A stretch of 64,000 nt of DNA from Bryoerythrophyllum caledonicum (GCA_963971425.1 OZ020518.1:1069001-1133000); one strand, 5' to 3'; shown: positions 12,177-24,770, counted from the first letter of the stretch. The notes: generated by a model from the letters alone, not told the origin. Program-made: numbers and translations.

Positions 12177-15100
12177 ATGCCAAGACACAAGACTTGCTCT
12201 CAACGACCAACGACCTTCAATCAGATAAGTTGTTCATTGCAATTCTGCATCTTTGAAATGCTTCAATATAGTGATTGTAGAAACGGTACACACACATCTG
12301 TGAATGATAAGACAATAGGATCGATTCCTAACCCTCCATATAAGGTACCAAGTATTAGCATCCGTGTAGCCAGACTAACATTGCAGGAAAAACAAGCATC
12401 AGCTCATCATAAAGTAGCAGAGTCTCCCCGCAGCGACAAGGGTAACAAAATACACCGTTGCCGAAGCCACCTCCTCACAAGCGACGAAGACCCAACAAAG
12501 AATGACAGTAACGACAACTCAGCAGCAGTCGTGATGGCCGAATCAGTAGCAGCAGTCAAGATGGCCGAAACAGCAGCAGTAGCCGCGATGGCCAAATCAG
12601 TAGCCGCGATGGCCGAATCAGTAGCAGCACCACCCATAAAGTCCGAAAAGAGAATCCAGAGAAGGAACTTCGCCCAGACACCAACATACACTCCCACGAC
12701 ACCTGCGACATCAACACCACTTCAACATCAACAAGACTTTTCCAACTCAACTAGCACAGACCACCTAATCCAAGACCCAAGAGAAGACGCCACATCTCCC
12801 CCCACTGAGGTAAGCATTCTAACTCTTCTCTCAATTTCCATACATTCTAAATGCTTTGTTAGCAGCAGAGAATACAAGTACAACAAGCAAGAAGAACGAA
12901 TCCGCAAAGTAAATCAAGGGCCCAGAAAACAACAGCTGATAGAGACCACAACAAAAGAGCCTGATAACTCATCAGAGCCAGGGAGGAAGGGAGTGCGTAC
13001 CCACATGCGACACACATCAACAAACTCTAGACAACATCCGACACAACAACACCATCAACTACAGGCCCAAACTCACCAACACCAACACACAAACAAGCCC
13101 TCCAGACAACATACAAAACCAAGGTTTGAAGACATCCAAGTAAGTATCCTCACCACCTCATTATTTCTGCCATACTTTCGTTGTAAATCTTTACCAAGTG
13201 ACAGGAACAACGCAAAATGCACACGTAACCACCACCAACTACTGCTGCAACGAAACCCTAGCCGCCACGACATTTTCAAAAACGTCAAATCTATGGAAGA
13301 TCAAGATCTAAACTCCCATCCAGAACATTACCGCCAAGAGGTATTCAAACGGCACCACGCAGGAGCCGACCCTAATCGACCACAAGATCAAACACAACGA
13401 AGTCCATCGAACTCAACGACATCCACCAAACGGCAACCCACCACAAGGTATATAGCGCGTCCCCACCTCTCTCTCCAACCCTCTCACTTTGCTCCAATGC
13501 GCAGAAGCATTCTCTCTGCCCTTGGAAAACAAGGACTCACTCACACAACTGGCGAGGAGATCGCTCACCTGCGAGGAGACCTGCGGAAGAGCGATTGGAC
13601 ACTCTCACAGCCGACGGAGATACGCTACATCTGTGAAGCATCTCTCTCCTTTACCCTCCTGCATATCATGTTGTGTGCGCTGATCTTTTCGTGGCCAGCC
13701 ATGGCTGACTTGTTGTCTGTATGCTCCCCCCAGATCGCCAAGGACCTGTGCCATACAGCAAGATTGACTGTATTAGGAGAAGCCAGAAGACAAAAGACGC
13801 GACCCTCACGTACTACACTCCAACGACAGAAGACGAAGGACGCAACCCTCATAAGATACACCCCATCAACTGTAGAAGAAGAAGGACGCGACATCCACAC
13901 GGTAGGAGGCCCCGCAAATATTTGCACGAGCCAACAGACTGCGGGCGAGACTACCTGGGAAGAACTGCCGGAGATTGGTGTACCAGAAGCCAACATACCC
14001 ACAAGTCAAAGAAAGCCGGGTACAGCCAGCACAAGATTGCCCCAAGCCGAAGCTCGAGCTCCTACAGATCGGCAAACCTCGGCACAACCAAACTCAAGAA
14101 CACCTAAGGGAGGAGAAGGCGAAGCACGGCGACGCACCCACAGCTTGGTAGGAGATCGCGTACTCGAAGCCCAACCAACCTCAGCAAAGCCGACCCTCAA
14201 AAAATACACTCGCTTAGTCCCCGAACGGGTGGAGCCGAAGCGTATTGAGGAGGTGGATCCGAAACGAACTACGGTGTTGCAGCCAAAGCGTGCTGGGGTC
14301 GCGAAGCCGAAGCATACTGTGGAGGGGAAGTTGAAGTGCGCTGTGGAGGGGAAGCCGAAGCGAATCCTGGAGGGGAAGCCGAAGTGCACTGCGGAGACGT
14401 GTACTGCGGAGAAGAAGCCGAAGCACGCTGTAGAGGTGAAGTCGAAGCACGCGGTGGAGGGCAAGCCGAAACACGTTGAGGAAGGGAAGCCGAAGCTCAT
14501 GGTGGAGGGGAAGCAGAAACACACTGTGGAGAGCAAGACGAAGAGGACCGAGGTGCAGACGGCAAGAGAGCCGGTGAAACCGAAGACAAGACCCAAAACC
14601 CTAACCAAAACCCAGCAGGACGGCAGAGGGAGTCAAACAAACGCAGCCTGGAACCCCCCACCCAGCAGAAGCCCAGCCCGAAGACGAAGTCCTAACATCA
14701 CGCAACTCGAAGTCGGAAGGCCGTTGAAATCCCCAAGACCCACTCCAAAGGACGCTCAGGCGTGGAGACCCAAGACCCCACGCGAAGTCCACTACCCCCA
14801 AGCGAAGTCTCCACAATCAGGTCATAGTTCCTTATCATTTCTCCCACAATGTGCTATCCTATGTAACCATTGGGTTTATTATGAAAACTCATGGTCATGC
14901 AAACAAAAATTAATAACACACATTTTTATTTGGGGAGGTGACCACTTTTATGGCACCTCTCATGGGCGTGCATGTGTAAATGTCTTTAGTCATCACAGCC
15001 TCAACCCTTTTTACTTAGAGTTGAAATATAGAGGTCAGCTACATTTTTTGCATGTCATCCACATTGTTAAAATCAACCTCTTCTTGATTACTTTAACTTC

Positions 15101-15215
15101 ACCAAGCCCTCAATGCATGTTGAGGGGAGAAGTTAAAATCAAGGTGATAAGAGGAAACGCTATAGCAAGTCTTTACAACTCTCTCAGTAACATCCTTATC
15201 ATTGCTATCTGCAGC
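12177..15215 (+). other. AC-rich open frame upstream of LINE copy 2 ORF1, with splice-like sites
   Basis: A single frame stays open from 12177 into ORF1 of LINE copy 2, but the first 1013 residues have no recognised domain and are low in complexity (Thr, Pro, His, Arg, Lys). Well-formed splice signals interrupt it: GTAAG at 12810 with AG at 12868, GTAAGT at 13140 with AG at 13204, and GTATA at 13448 with a pyrimidine-rich tract and AG at 13504. The stretch may be a spliced leader, captured gene exons, or the element's 5' UTR whose base bias happens to avoid stops. Translation as one protein is doubtful. Confidence 0.3.
14224..14580 (+). repeat. Minisatellite, units of about 27 bp (GTGGAGGGGAAGCCGAAG)
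   Basis: About a dozen imperfect units containing GAGGGGAAGCCGAAG repeat here. In the long open frame they read as (V)EGKPK repeats. The stretch is much richer in G than its surroundings. Confidence 0.8.
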
Positions 15216-16801
15216 ATGTCTCATCTCCAAGCTGTGGTGACCCCCTCCAAACGCTTGTTTGTTGAAGTACTAGAGGAAAATGCATGTATTATGAATGATA
15301 CCGAACATGCTCTGATTGTTGCAAGTGCCACCCAGAAAAAGGTTAAGGCAACAAGTTTGCCTTACACCAAATACTGGCTAGGCTTCCAGACAATGAATAC
15401 CCTTGCCAAAAAAAATGGAAGTCCAAAAGTACCTTTGAATGCCTTAGAAGACTTGGTCAAGAAGGGTCTTAGTAGAAAAGAAGCATCTGAAAGTATAGAT
15501 TCAATGCCCTCTTTTCCGTACGTCCATCAAGAAGCATGGCCCTCCAAGAGAGGGGATGGAAAAATTGGCAACCACTTCAACCTCACCCAACTTCCAAGTG
15601 AAGTTGAGGTAGATGGAGATGGTTATGCCCTAGATTACCAAGTATCAATTCACTTTGAACTTGGTGATCAAATATGGACAAAAAGTGTGGTTTTAGACAT
15701 GACGAAATCACGACTCAAAGACATGGAAATCCCTACTGGGACCCACATTGGTGAACCAATAGCCGTCTTCTGCTATCACCAGTCAGAAAATTGGAGTGGA
15801 GTTATTAAGTTACACCTAGAAAACCCGAATGTGGATGCCAAGGGATTATTGCAAGGGACAAGACCCTTCATTCTCACCTTGAATGAAGGAATCCCACATA
15901 AAGGCAAAATATGCAAGTCATATGATGCCTTGGCCTTCTCACATCTCTTATCAGTAAAAATATCAGGCCCCAATTTAGCCAACAAAGAAGCATGTGACCT
16001 ACATGCCGAAATTGTGAGTGATGGCTTTGCTAGGGGGTACGATTTTGAGGTAACGGGGGTAGAAAAAAAAGGATTTTCTGAATTTGCATGGGTCAAAACC
16101 CCTTCTTGGAGCAAGCATCCAAAGTGAAGGATTACAAAGTCTCATTCAACAATGAGATCTTTGTGCCAATCTTTGCAACCCGGAAGATGGATGAGGATGA
16201 GATTGCAAAGAAGAATTGCCTTATTCTTATTGCAAAAAATCTCAACAAAACAAAAAATGAAAAAGAACTAGCAGATGGAATCAAATCCATACTTGGGGAA
16301 GAGAATGTGGTAGATACATTCTTTAAACTCGAGCATGGGAGGCATGTTGGCACTTGCAACATTGAGTGTCTAAACGCAGCCGTATATAAGAAATTTGTCA
16401 AACAAAGTAAAAAACTCCATGGCAAATACATCATGTTCACCCCTCACCCTAAGAGTTTGGACGGTAGCAACAAACCAAGCGCCGAAGAATTGACAAGATT
16501 AGGGTTTACGGATGTAAACTCGGCTGTAGCTAATGCGGTAATTGCTATGGAAAACGGACCAATCAAAAGCAATGGCGTCACTCTACAACAACTTCGAAGA
16601 GAAATGAAGACCATGAAAGGAGAAATTGTGGAAGAAGCAAGACAATATGCAGATATGGCACAAGCGAACACGGTCAAATCCCTTCGAGGGGAAATGTCGA
16701 CTCTCCGATCCCAACTAATTGTAACTATTATGGCGGCGGAAACACAAGCATCGGAACGAGAGCAAAGAGCCATTGAAAACAAGATGGACACGACAAACTA
16801 A
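15216..16801 (+). pseudogene. LINE copy 2 ORF1 (RRM-like and coiled-coil protein), one frameshift
   Basis: The first part is read in the frame ending at 16127; homology with ORF1 of copy 1 then moves to the frame 16088-16801, so one indel lies near 16100-16125. Total length is about 525 residues. The N-terminal domain (YTKYWLGFQTMNTLAKK, then GNHFNLTQLP and WSGVIKLHL) is shared with copy 1. The second part has an RRM-like pattern from AKKNCLILIAKNLN to HGKYIMFTPHP, then a Glu/Arg-rich coiled coil (LRREMKTMKGEIVEEARQ). The Met at 15216 is the last in-frame Met upstream of the conserved domain. The stop is a double TAA TAG at 16799-16804. Likely role: RNA binding in the element's RNP, by family analogy. 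Confidence 0.75.
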
Positions 16802-16939
16802 TAGCGTCAAACAACGCTACAACCAAACACAACATAGTATATATATATACTAAAATATACAGTAAAAGCCAAAAAATATTTAAAAATATATATAAAAGAA
16901 ATGAAAAGAATATTATAGTATACTTATATACTACAATAT

Positions 16940-17691
<752 letters not shown>

Positions 17692-17778
17692 TACTACTAC
17701 AACTACAGCAACAACAATAGACAAAAACAACACTCCACTCCTCTCCCACTGACAACCACAAATGCTATTTATTTCAAA

Positions 17779-17823
17779 CTATTAATTATACTTTGCGGAG
17801 ACATAGAAACCAACCCCGGCCCA
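17779..17823 (+). other. 2A-like ribosome-skipping motif (GDIETNPGP)
   Basis: Codons 17797-17823 read G-D-I-E-T-N-P-G-P, a full match to the D(V/I)ExNPGP consensus of 2A peptides, preceded by a Leu/Ile-rich run (LLIILC) as usual for 2A. The codon after the final Pro is the ATG of ORF2. By family knowledge, the ribosome would skip the Gly-Pro bond and release upstream and downstream products separately. Trypanosome L1Tc and several animal LINEs carry such motifs before their endonuclease. Activity here is inferred. Confidence 0.85.
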
Positions 17824-18483
17824 ATGCCAAATGTCTTTCAAAACCATCCAAAAGCACACAAAAGGCTAGCAAAACTATATTTCATTCCAAACACTATAAA
17901 ACTCCATCCCGAATATCAGCAACTAGCATCTTCCTTTGCGCCACTCCTAAAAAACGATCACATACTCCACCAAAACTATTCCACCCTCTACCCCAACATT
18001 TCCCACTATATACAGCAAAAAAACAACAACCACCCATCCACACACATCTTATTCGCCATAATTACCACCCTCCACCCTTCAATAGATGAATGCAACAACA
18101 TCACCAACCAACACTCTACCAACATAAATCCAACACATTGGACAAATAAATTACTAAACTCCTTATCGTCTCTACATAATCCCCCCGAAAGACACATAGA
18201 CACACTACACCCATACACTAAGTTCCTAGAGGAAAAACAACATCTATTTGAACACAAAACTTCTCTACACAATGACCTATATAACTTTATCCATAGCCAA
18301 ACCCAACCCCCTTCCATCGATGAATTACAACTAAAATTTCCCTACTTCCCGAACAATCTCATCCTTGAAGCTTTGAGATGCTTTGAACCAATTCACGATT
18401 ACACGCACCCCACCCCGACACCCACCTACATCTCCCCTCCACTATGTAACCTCAACAATACAAACCAGAGAAATACATATATA

Positions 18484-19251
18484 ACTACATGGAACGCCTC
18501 AACATTAAACACTGCCTTACCATGCATCCACAATCTAACCACCCATACCAACACAGCCCCCGCCATAATTGCTATACAAGAAACTAAACTAACCGCTACT
18601 AAATCCACAAAATACATCCAAAAAACATTCCCCGACTATAAACTTATATTTAACAACACACATTCTCTCACACGATGCATCCAACAACGTAGGCCATATA
18701 CACCGGCAAGAGGTGGTCTACTCATGCTGATACACCAATCATATGCCTTCCCCGGAAATATCACTAAAATCCCTACCTCGGCTAATATATCACCATATCT
18801 CCAAATTATTGAAATTACTAACCGACCCCTCCAACCATGGCTCATTCTCCACCTATACATGCCCTCGCACATAGAAGACACTAGGTTTATTCCGGAAATC
18901 CAAAACTCCATCACCTCACAAATAAATACACACACTAATCATACAATAATACTTTGCGGAGACTTTAACCGGGACATCGCCCTTATTGGTAGACAAAACG
19001 GAGAGACTATCACCCCCCCACTTGACACAGACTATCAATGGCAAAACTATACGAACAACCTAGAATTACACTTAATCCCAACCGACACACACTACTCCCG
19101 GCAAGGTGGACTTAATTACACCCACACTAGCCTAATTGATGGATTTTACATTAAAACACCTAATCATAACCGATATACATCTACCACCAATACCTCAACC
19201 AACCTAAACTCGGACCACTTCCCAATCCAGCTCAATATACCCCACAACACC
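18484..19251 (+). other. AP endonuclease (APE) domain of ORF2
   Basis: Motifs in order: TWNASTLN, AIQETKL (catalytic Glu, about 18577), LYMPSHIEDTRF, ILCGDFNRD (Asp and Asn, about 18951-18975), SLIDGF and NSDHFPIQ (Asp-His pair, about 19210). This is the exonuclease III-like fold that nicks target DNA in APE-type LINEs. All key residues are present. In copy 1 the CGDFN box is CRDFN. Confidence 0.88.
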
Positions 19252-20155
19252 CTTATAAGTAGACCTCTCACAACCATTAACTCAAATGATATTAAAATAT
19301 TAAACCCTATCCCAAAAGAAAAATCTTAACAACTTCAACACAATATTCTTCGAGAAAAATTCACTTCAAATAGATTCCCTTATAGATATTCTTTCTAACG
19401 ACCAACACCTCACACACATACAATGGCAAGAAGCATGTACGGCTCTTGACAAACTTATTAACGAAATTTCTACTACACTAGAGAAGACTTGTAAAGCGCC
19501 CCCAATCCCACAACTTACACCTAGAACCTCGAAACAAGGGGGGTATCTCCCGAGGCAATTAGCCAAAAAGTGGAAACAACATCTTGTCACATATCACACT
19601 ATTCGTAAAATCATTTATATTGCTAAAACCAACCGCAATTGGCAAAACCACCCCATACTCTCCGAACTACAAAACCTCCGACATCCCCATATACCACAAG
19701 TACCACCACCTAACACCCCTCAAGAAGAGTGGCTAAAAGACATTGCAATCATTGCAAAAACCGCCAACAAAGAAGCTCGGAAAATTACTACAAAGTATGC
19801 AAGAGAATGTGTCAAAAAAGCTATTGCTAAGTATCGTCAATTATACGAAATCAGCCCAAAAAATATTAACAGGAAAGTCTTTAAAAACAATACAAACCTG
19901 CCACTAGATTGCATCATAGACCAAAACAATAATATATTAACCAGTCCAGATGACATCGCTAACGAAATACATCGTCAGCAATCCATAAACAATAGACCAA
20001 CCACCCCACCATGTCACTTTCAACCACAACATACTCCAACATGCACATGCGGAGTTAGACAATATCCGTGGCATGATTTAGACGGATTTACTATTGATAA
20101 GAGAGGTGAACCTACAACACCTCTCCACACATATTATAACAGAGACACATACAAC

Positions 20156-21010
20156 ATGTGCCTAAATAATTTGGGATCCAACAAAGCCCCTGGCCCAGAC
20201 CATATACCCAACTCAATTCTAAAAAACATGCCCCCAAGATTCCACGATCTTCTATCATTATTTTTCCTTCATTGTTACAAACAAAAATCCATTCCCGCAT
20301 CTTGGAAAACAAGTCTAACAATTTTACTATACAAAAAAGGCAACCCATCCACACTAACTAACCACCGACCTATTGCCCTAGCTAACACCATTTACAAATT
20401 ATATACTAGTACACTCACATCAATACTATCGGCCTACGGAGAAACACACCAAATATTACACGATAGCCAAGAAGGGTTTAGAGCCGAAAGAAGTACCACA
20501 CGGCAACTTCAAACCCTCATTGCCGCTCTTGAGGATGCAAAATTCACAAATAAAGACATTTACATACTCTATATTGACTTCAAAAATGCATTCGGCTCCA
20601 TTGACCATCCTCGATTGCTAGCCATTATGACTGATCTTGGATACCCGGAAGACGCAGTCACACTAGTTGGCAATATATATTCCCAATCTACCACTACATA
20701 CGTCGGAGAATTTTTTGGTAAAACACGCCCTATCTCCATTCAACGAGGTACCATACAAGGCGACATATTGAGCCCATACCTCTTTATTATTTTCCTAGAA
20801 CCTTTACTGAGATGGCTTCAAAGAGGAGTTAATGGCTACACATTTGGCACCTCTAAAGTCACCGTAAACTCGGCTGCATATGCCGACGATCTAGCGGTCA
20901 TCTCCGGACGTCTAAAATCACTCCAAACTCAATTAGACAAAATTGACAAATTTTGCCTATGGACCGGGATGGAACTTGGGGTCCAAAAATGTGCCGTAAC
21001 CGGATGCCCA
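20156..21010 (+). other. Reverse transcriptase domain of ORF2
   Basis: LINE-type RT blocks in order: NKAPGPDHIPN, ILLYKKG, NHRPIALANTIYKL, SQEGFRAERST, YILYIDFKNAFGS (first catalytic Asp), IQRGTIQGDILSPYLF, and AAYADDLAV (YADD at 20879-20890). All three catalytic Asp are present. The frame is open well upstream of the Met at 20156 (to about 19322), so that Met is internal, not the start. Confidence 0.95.
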
Positions 21011-22140
21011 AACAAATCCAAAATAAATCCGACCGCCTTCAAAGCCCTTATCCAAGCTACCAATATCCACTATCGTAACCAACCAATTCCGGTACTCAAC
21101 CAAAACCAACCTTACATATACCTTGGAATAAACCTAGTTCCATCATTAAAATGGAAAATTCAAACCCACGTTACTACTACAAAACTTATTAAACAATGCA
21201 ATGAACTTACACTATGCCCGGCCACACTACAACAAAAAATAAAAATGATTGACACCGTCATACGACCGGGTATCTCATATAGCTTCTATGCAGTTCCTTA
21301 TTCCATGCCCGCCATAAACAAACTTGATAAAAAAATCATAGCCATACAAAAGAAAGTATGTGGACTCCCTAAATGCACGCCCAATGTCATCACACAACTC
21401 CCCCACGAACTATTTGGATTAGAAGCTTTTTCCCTCAAAAATGCCTATCTACGTTGCATTGGAGAACAACTCCAAAATGCACTTAATGACGAGGGTCGAC
21501 TAGGCCTAATTTACAGTGGTCTCCTTCGGCACACTCTTGCCATTTATGGAGGCGCACAACACCTCCAAAGACTTAAAAAAACTGACTGTCTTCGGTCTCC
21601 TATTACCCGCACACTTTTTCTACTTAAAACAGAAGGTCAAACATTCCTAAAAAGCACATTAGAAGATTTTCTATTGGGCCCCGCACCGCTCGAACAAAAC
21701 TGGGCAAACGAAATACATAACCTCCCTCGACTTGACCGACAATTATCCACCAAACTCCTACAAAAACTTTTTTCCGCAAATATTACCGATCTAAAACAAA
21801 TTACACTACCAAATGGAACACAACTTATGGACGACAAGAGCTACAAGACATTCTATGGTACCCCTCATAAATTAATAAAAAGTGCTCTAAATATTGCCAA
21901 ACAATTATTTTGTCACCCTCCATGTCTCCCTATATGCTCCAACCCTTGCACCACTCACGCCCCACCTTATACACTCAAAGACCCGTACATCATTAGTCAC
22001 AATGACAACCATCCCCACATTAATTTCCCATTAATACCTCCAAACCCGCCACACTCACGACCATATGCCCCTCCACCACATATATTAAAAAATCCTACCA
22101 TATACCCAATAAACAACATAACCGCGCATAAACATAGAAA

Positions 22141-22320
22141 GTATATTGACTCCAACAACATAAGCAAACAATACACGTCTTACCTATGCCATTGGTCCCA
22201 CAATAACACCACCTACACCAAATGGCTCCCGCAAAGAAACCTTTTCCCCTGGCACAACCCAAATGCCTCCTTACATAACACAAAAATCCTCACACAATAC
22301 TACCTTAAAACTCAAAACAG
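22141..22320 (+). other. Chromodomain-like segment of ORF2
   Basis: The segment reads YLCHWSHNNTTYTKWLPQRN, then LFPW and, after a short loop, LTQYYLK. This follows the chromodomain pattern YLVKW-x(5-8)-TWEP-x(3)-L-x(n)-LIxxYY. Copy 1 keeps it as YLCQWQHNDNTYNKWLPQRD with LKQYYQK. Chromodomains bind methylated histone tails and steer some gypsy integrases; in a LINE ORF2 this would be unusual. The call rests on pattern only. Confidence 0.5.
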
Positions 22321-22725
22321 TTACTACCAGAACATCATACAAATACACCACCCCCAAGCACAACCTCGAGATAGAAGATTTGTCACGCCACCTATTATTA
22401 TCCCCCTCCTTAACATTTCTACAACCGAATGCAATCCCGAAACTGACATCTTCGCACAAACAAATTCAATCAAAATACAACAAGAAAATGCCCAAATATA
22501 TGAAGACAATGGAAGGCATCTAATAACCATACCACTCGTTAGATTACAATGGTTGTGGAACCAATATCACAACGCACTACAAACCCCCATTAACACTGAA
22601 CCAATACCCCAAACATTTGAAACCGAAATTGTTTGGCTATACCAAAGATATAAATACCGTAAATCCAAAAATGACCCCCATAAAAATGCACATTACACAC
22701 TACCCGATCCAATCCTAGACTACCT

Positions 22726-23090
22726 TATTACATCTTTCAATATCACACATTCATACTTCTCATCTCCCGTTACGTGTTCCACAAAAATCTCAAAATTCTA
22801 CTCTCCATTCGAACGTGATAAGATCTTTGGTTCGCTCGGTAAAGCCTTTGATTACAGATGGAGCGGAATAGGCCTTGCACACCCTCACAACGAAGAAGAA
22901 ACACAACAAGCAACACATTGGGCACGCCTAGCGGCAAACAATGATCCCAACCACAACATCACCATTATTATTACTCCAGACACTAATTGGTACCACAACT
23001 CTAACCCACATTTAGGCCCATTCCCGGACTCTCACATCATAACACTATTTGAAGCGGACTCTATAATTTACAAAGAACCCACTATACCAC
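22726..23090 (+). other. Segment resembling PCIF1-type N6-adenine methyltransferases, catalytic motif altered
   Basis: The order YFSSPVTC, FYSPFERDKIFGSLGKAFD, then GIGLAHPHNEEE and a hydrophobic strand (HNITIIITPDTNW) resembles PCIF1-like and related adenine methyltransferases, where FASP, FGSxG and a catalytic NPP(F/Y)-x-EE occur in the same order and spacing. Here the NPPF position reads HPHN (22880-22891), and copy 1 has the same HPHN (555-544), so the change is shared by the family and argues against methyl transfer. It may be a retained fold with another role. The homology is inferred from memory of the motif pattern. Confidence 0.45.
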
Positions 23091-23385
23091 CGCAAATACA
23101 AACACCCCGCCTCGAACCAACAACTCTACGTATCCTATGTATACATCACCAAACTCGAGAGATAGGCACTCCGGAAAACCTAACTCATCTCACTTCGATA
23201 GCAAAAAACCTAAACATTAACAAGGTATATACCGCAATTGCCCCTCCCACACCTATTTCTACCCATGTAAACCGTAACAAAAAATGGGCTAAAACCCCCC
23301 ATACAATCATCCCCGCACTACCAATTACCGAAGTGAGCCTCCCCCCCCTCTATCACCAAACTAATACCGACCCTAAATTTGACCC

Positions 23386-23830
23386 CAACTTTAGATACTA
23401 CACTGACGGCTCCTTTAAAGAACCAACCGAAGTAAGCCCAGGACATTGGCACCGAGAAAAAGCCGGTTATGGGATATACAATTCAACCAAACAAATAAAA
23501 TTAGGCAAAAGACTACATGGACTCCAAAACATTCTAAGAGCCGAAATGATGGCTATACACAAAACCCTTAAGATAATCACCACTCAATACCCAAACGAAC
23601 CGGCTCAAATTTTTACAGATTGCGTAAATGTATTACATCTTTTAAATACACACATAAAACACCCCACTTTACACAACAGCCACCCGGACAAAACTATCCT
23701 TACATCTATGGTTACAATGCTCCAAAGTCGCACACAAATTACTACACTCCACAAAGTCCGAGCTCACGCTAACATCGCCGGCAATGAACAAGCCGACAAA
23801 CTAGCAAAGGAAGGAAGAGAAAAAACCCAC
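23386..23830 (+). other. RNase H domain of ORF2
   Basis: The four catalytic positions are visible: YYTDGSF (Asp codon at 23405), RAEMMAI (Glu), IFTDC (Asp) and GNEQADKLAKEG (Asp), preceded by VRAHANIAG. It would remove element RNA after first-strand synthesis. Copy 1 carries Asn instead of the first Asp. Confidence 0.9.
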
Positions 23831-24184
23831 AAGGATGCCGAACACCCATACGAACATGCCCATGCCACCCCATATTACTACCATAGATATGAATGGCTCT
23901 CTATGGGTGAAACTCCCGACAAAGGCCCCATACGATTCCTGGACAAATATCTCAAAAAACATGATCTTATAAACAACCTAGAAAAACTCACAGAAAATTT
24001 CCCCAATATCGAAAAATGGACCGGCAACCCAAATATCCACAACGTACTGTCCAACAACTTTTGGAAAAACCCAATTATTACGGACCCACAAATCACATGT
24101 CTAATCAAATTTCGCACCGGACAATACATGGGTAATGCCCGTAAACAACTCTTCTTTGGAAATGAAAGATTTCCTACAATAACA

Positions 24185-24770
24185 TGTCCAATTTGCAACA
24201 CCACGGACCCATACACATGGCTATATGTCTTACTCAAGTGCCAAAACCCCCATATACACTCACTAATTGTCAAAAGACATGACAAAGCCGTATGGGCTAT
24301 TCGTAAACTACTTATATCATCAACCAAATCCCGATGTTTCACTCTCATGAATGCTGGAACCTTTAATGACAACCCACAAGAAAATACGGTCCCCCCTTGG
24401 CTATTACCATGCACATGTCACACTCAAAGATGCCATTGTAATGCAAGATTCAAACCGGACCTACTATGTGTTAGAGGACTTTCATACAAAGACCCCCCAC
24501 CAAACCACATAGACCCTAGTCTCACTATTCAGTTTATTGAATTCACATATTGCAATGATAGATTCTCTCCGGACACTATTGCTAACAAAACAAGCAAATA
24601 CCAACCACTACTTGACAATATTCAAGCACTAGGATGGAAAGTAGACCCCCTCATTGTCATCACCGCGGGTGCTAGAGCCACTACCTTCATTCCCTCAATG
24701 ACAACCCTTGAAGAAACATTTAAAATCCCCATCACTTCAATCAAAACCACCTTCTCAAATATTAACACTA
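24185..24770 (+). other. CCHC-type finger and restriction-like endonuclease (RLE) of ORF2
   Basis: CPIC (24185) is followed by WLYVLLKC and a VKRHDKAV stretch, closely matching the finger before the R2-type endonuclease (C-x2-C, H, C, then RHD). The His position is Tyr here (TAT at 24224, one transition from CAT). Next come KPDLL (Asp codon 24458), FIEFTYCND (Glu codon 24539) and NKTSKYQPLL (Lys codons 24587 and 24596), then GW-V-x-PLIVITAGAR. This reproduces the PD-(D/E)xK layout of the R2, R4 and Dualen endonucleases. An RLE with an APE in one ORF defines Dualen-like elements. Confidence 0.72.

Noticed and set aside
12177-15215. The first 1013 residues of a 1316-codon frame as one protein with LINE ORF1
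   Set aside because: No domain, low complexity, splice-like interruptions, and ORF1 of copy 1 has its own Met at the matching place; annotated only as an open stretch.
16774-16804. Programmed -1 frameshift site between ORF1 and ORF2
   Set aside because: No canonical slippery heptamer in the overlap; kept only as an observation about overlapping frames.
23878-24414. 178-codon minus-strand frame opposite LINE ORF2
   Set aside because: It is an antisense shadow of the RNase H to finger part.
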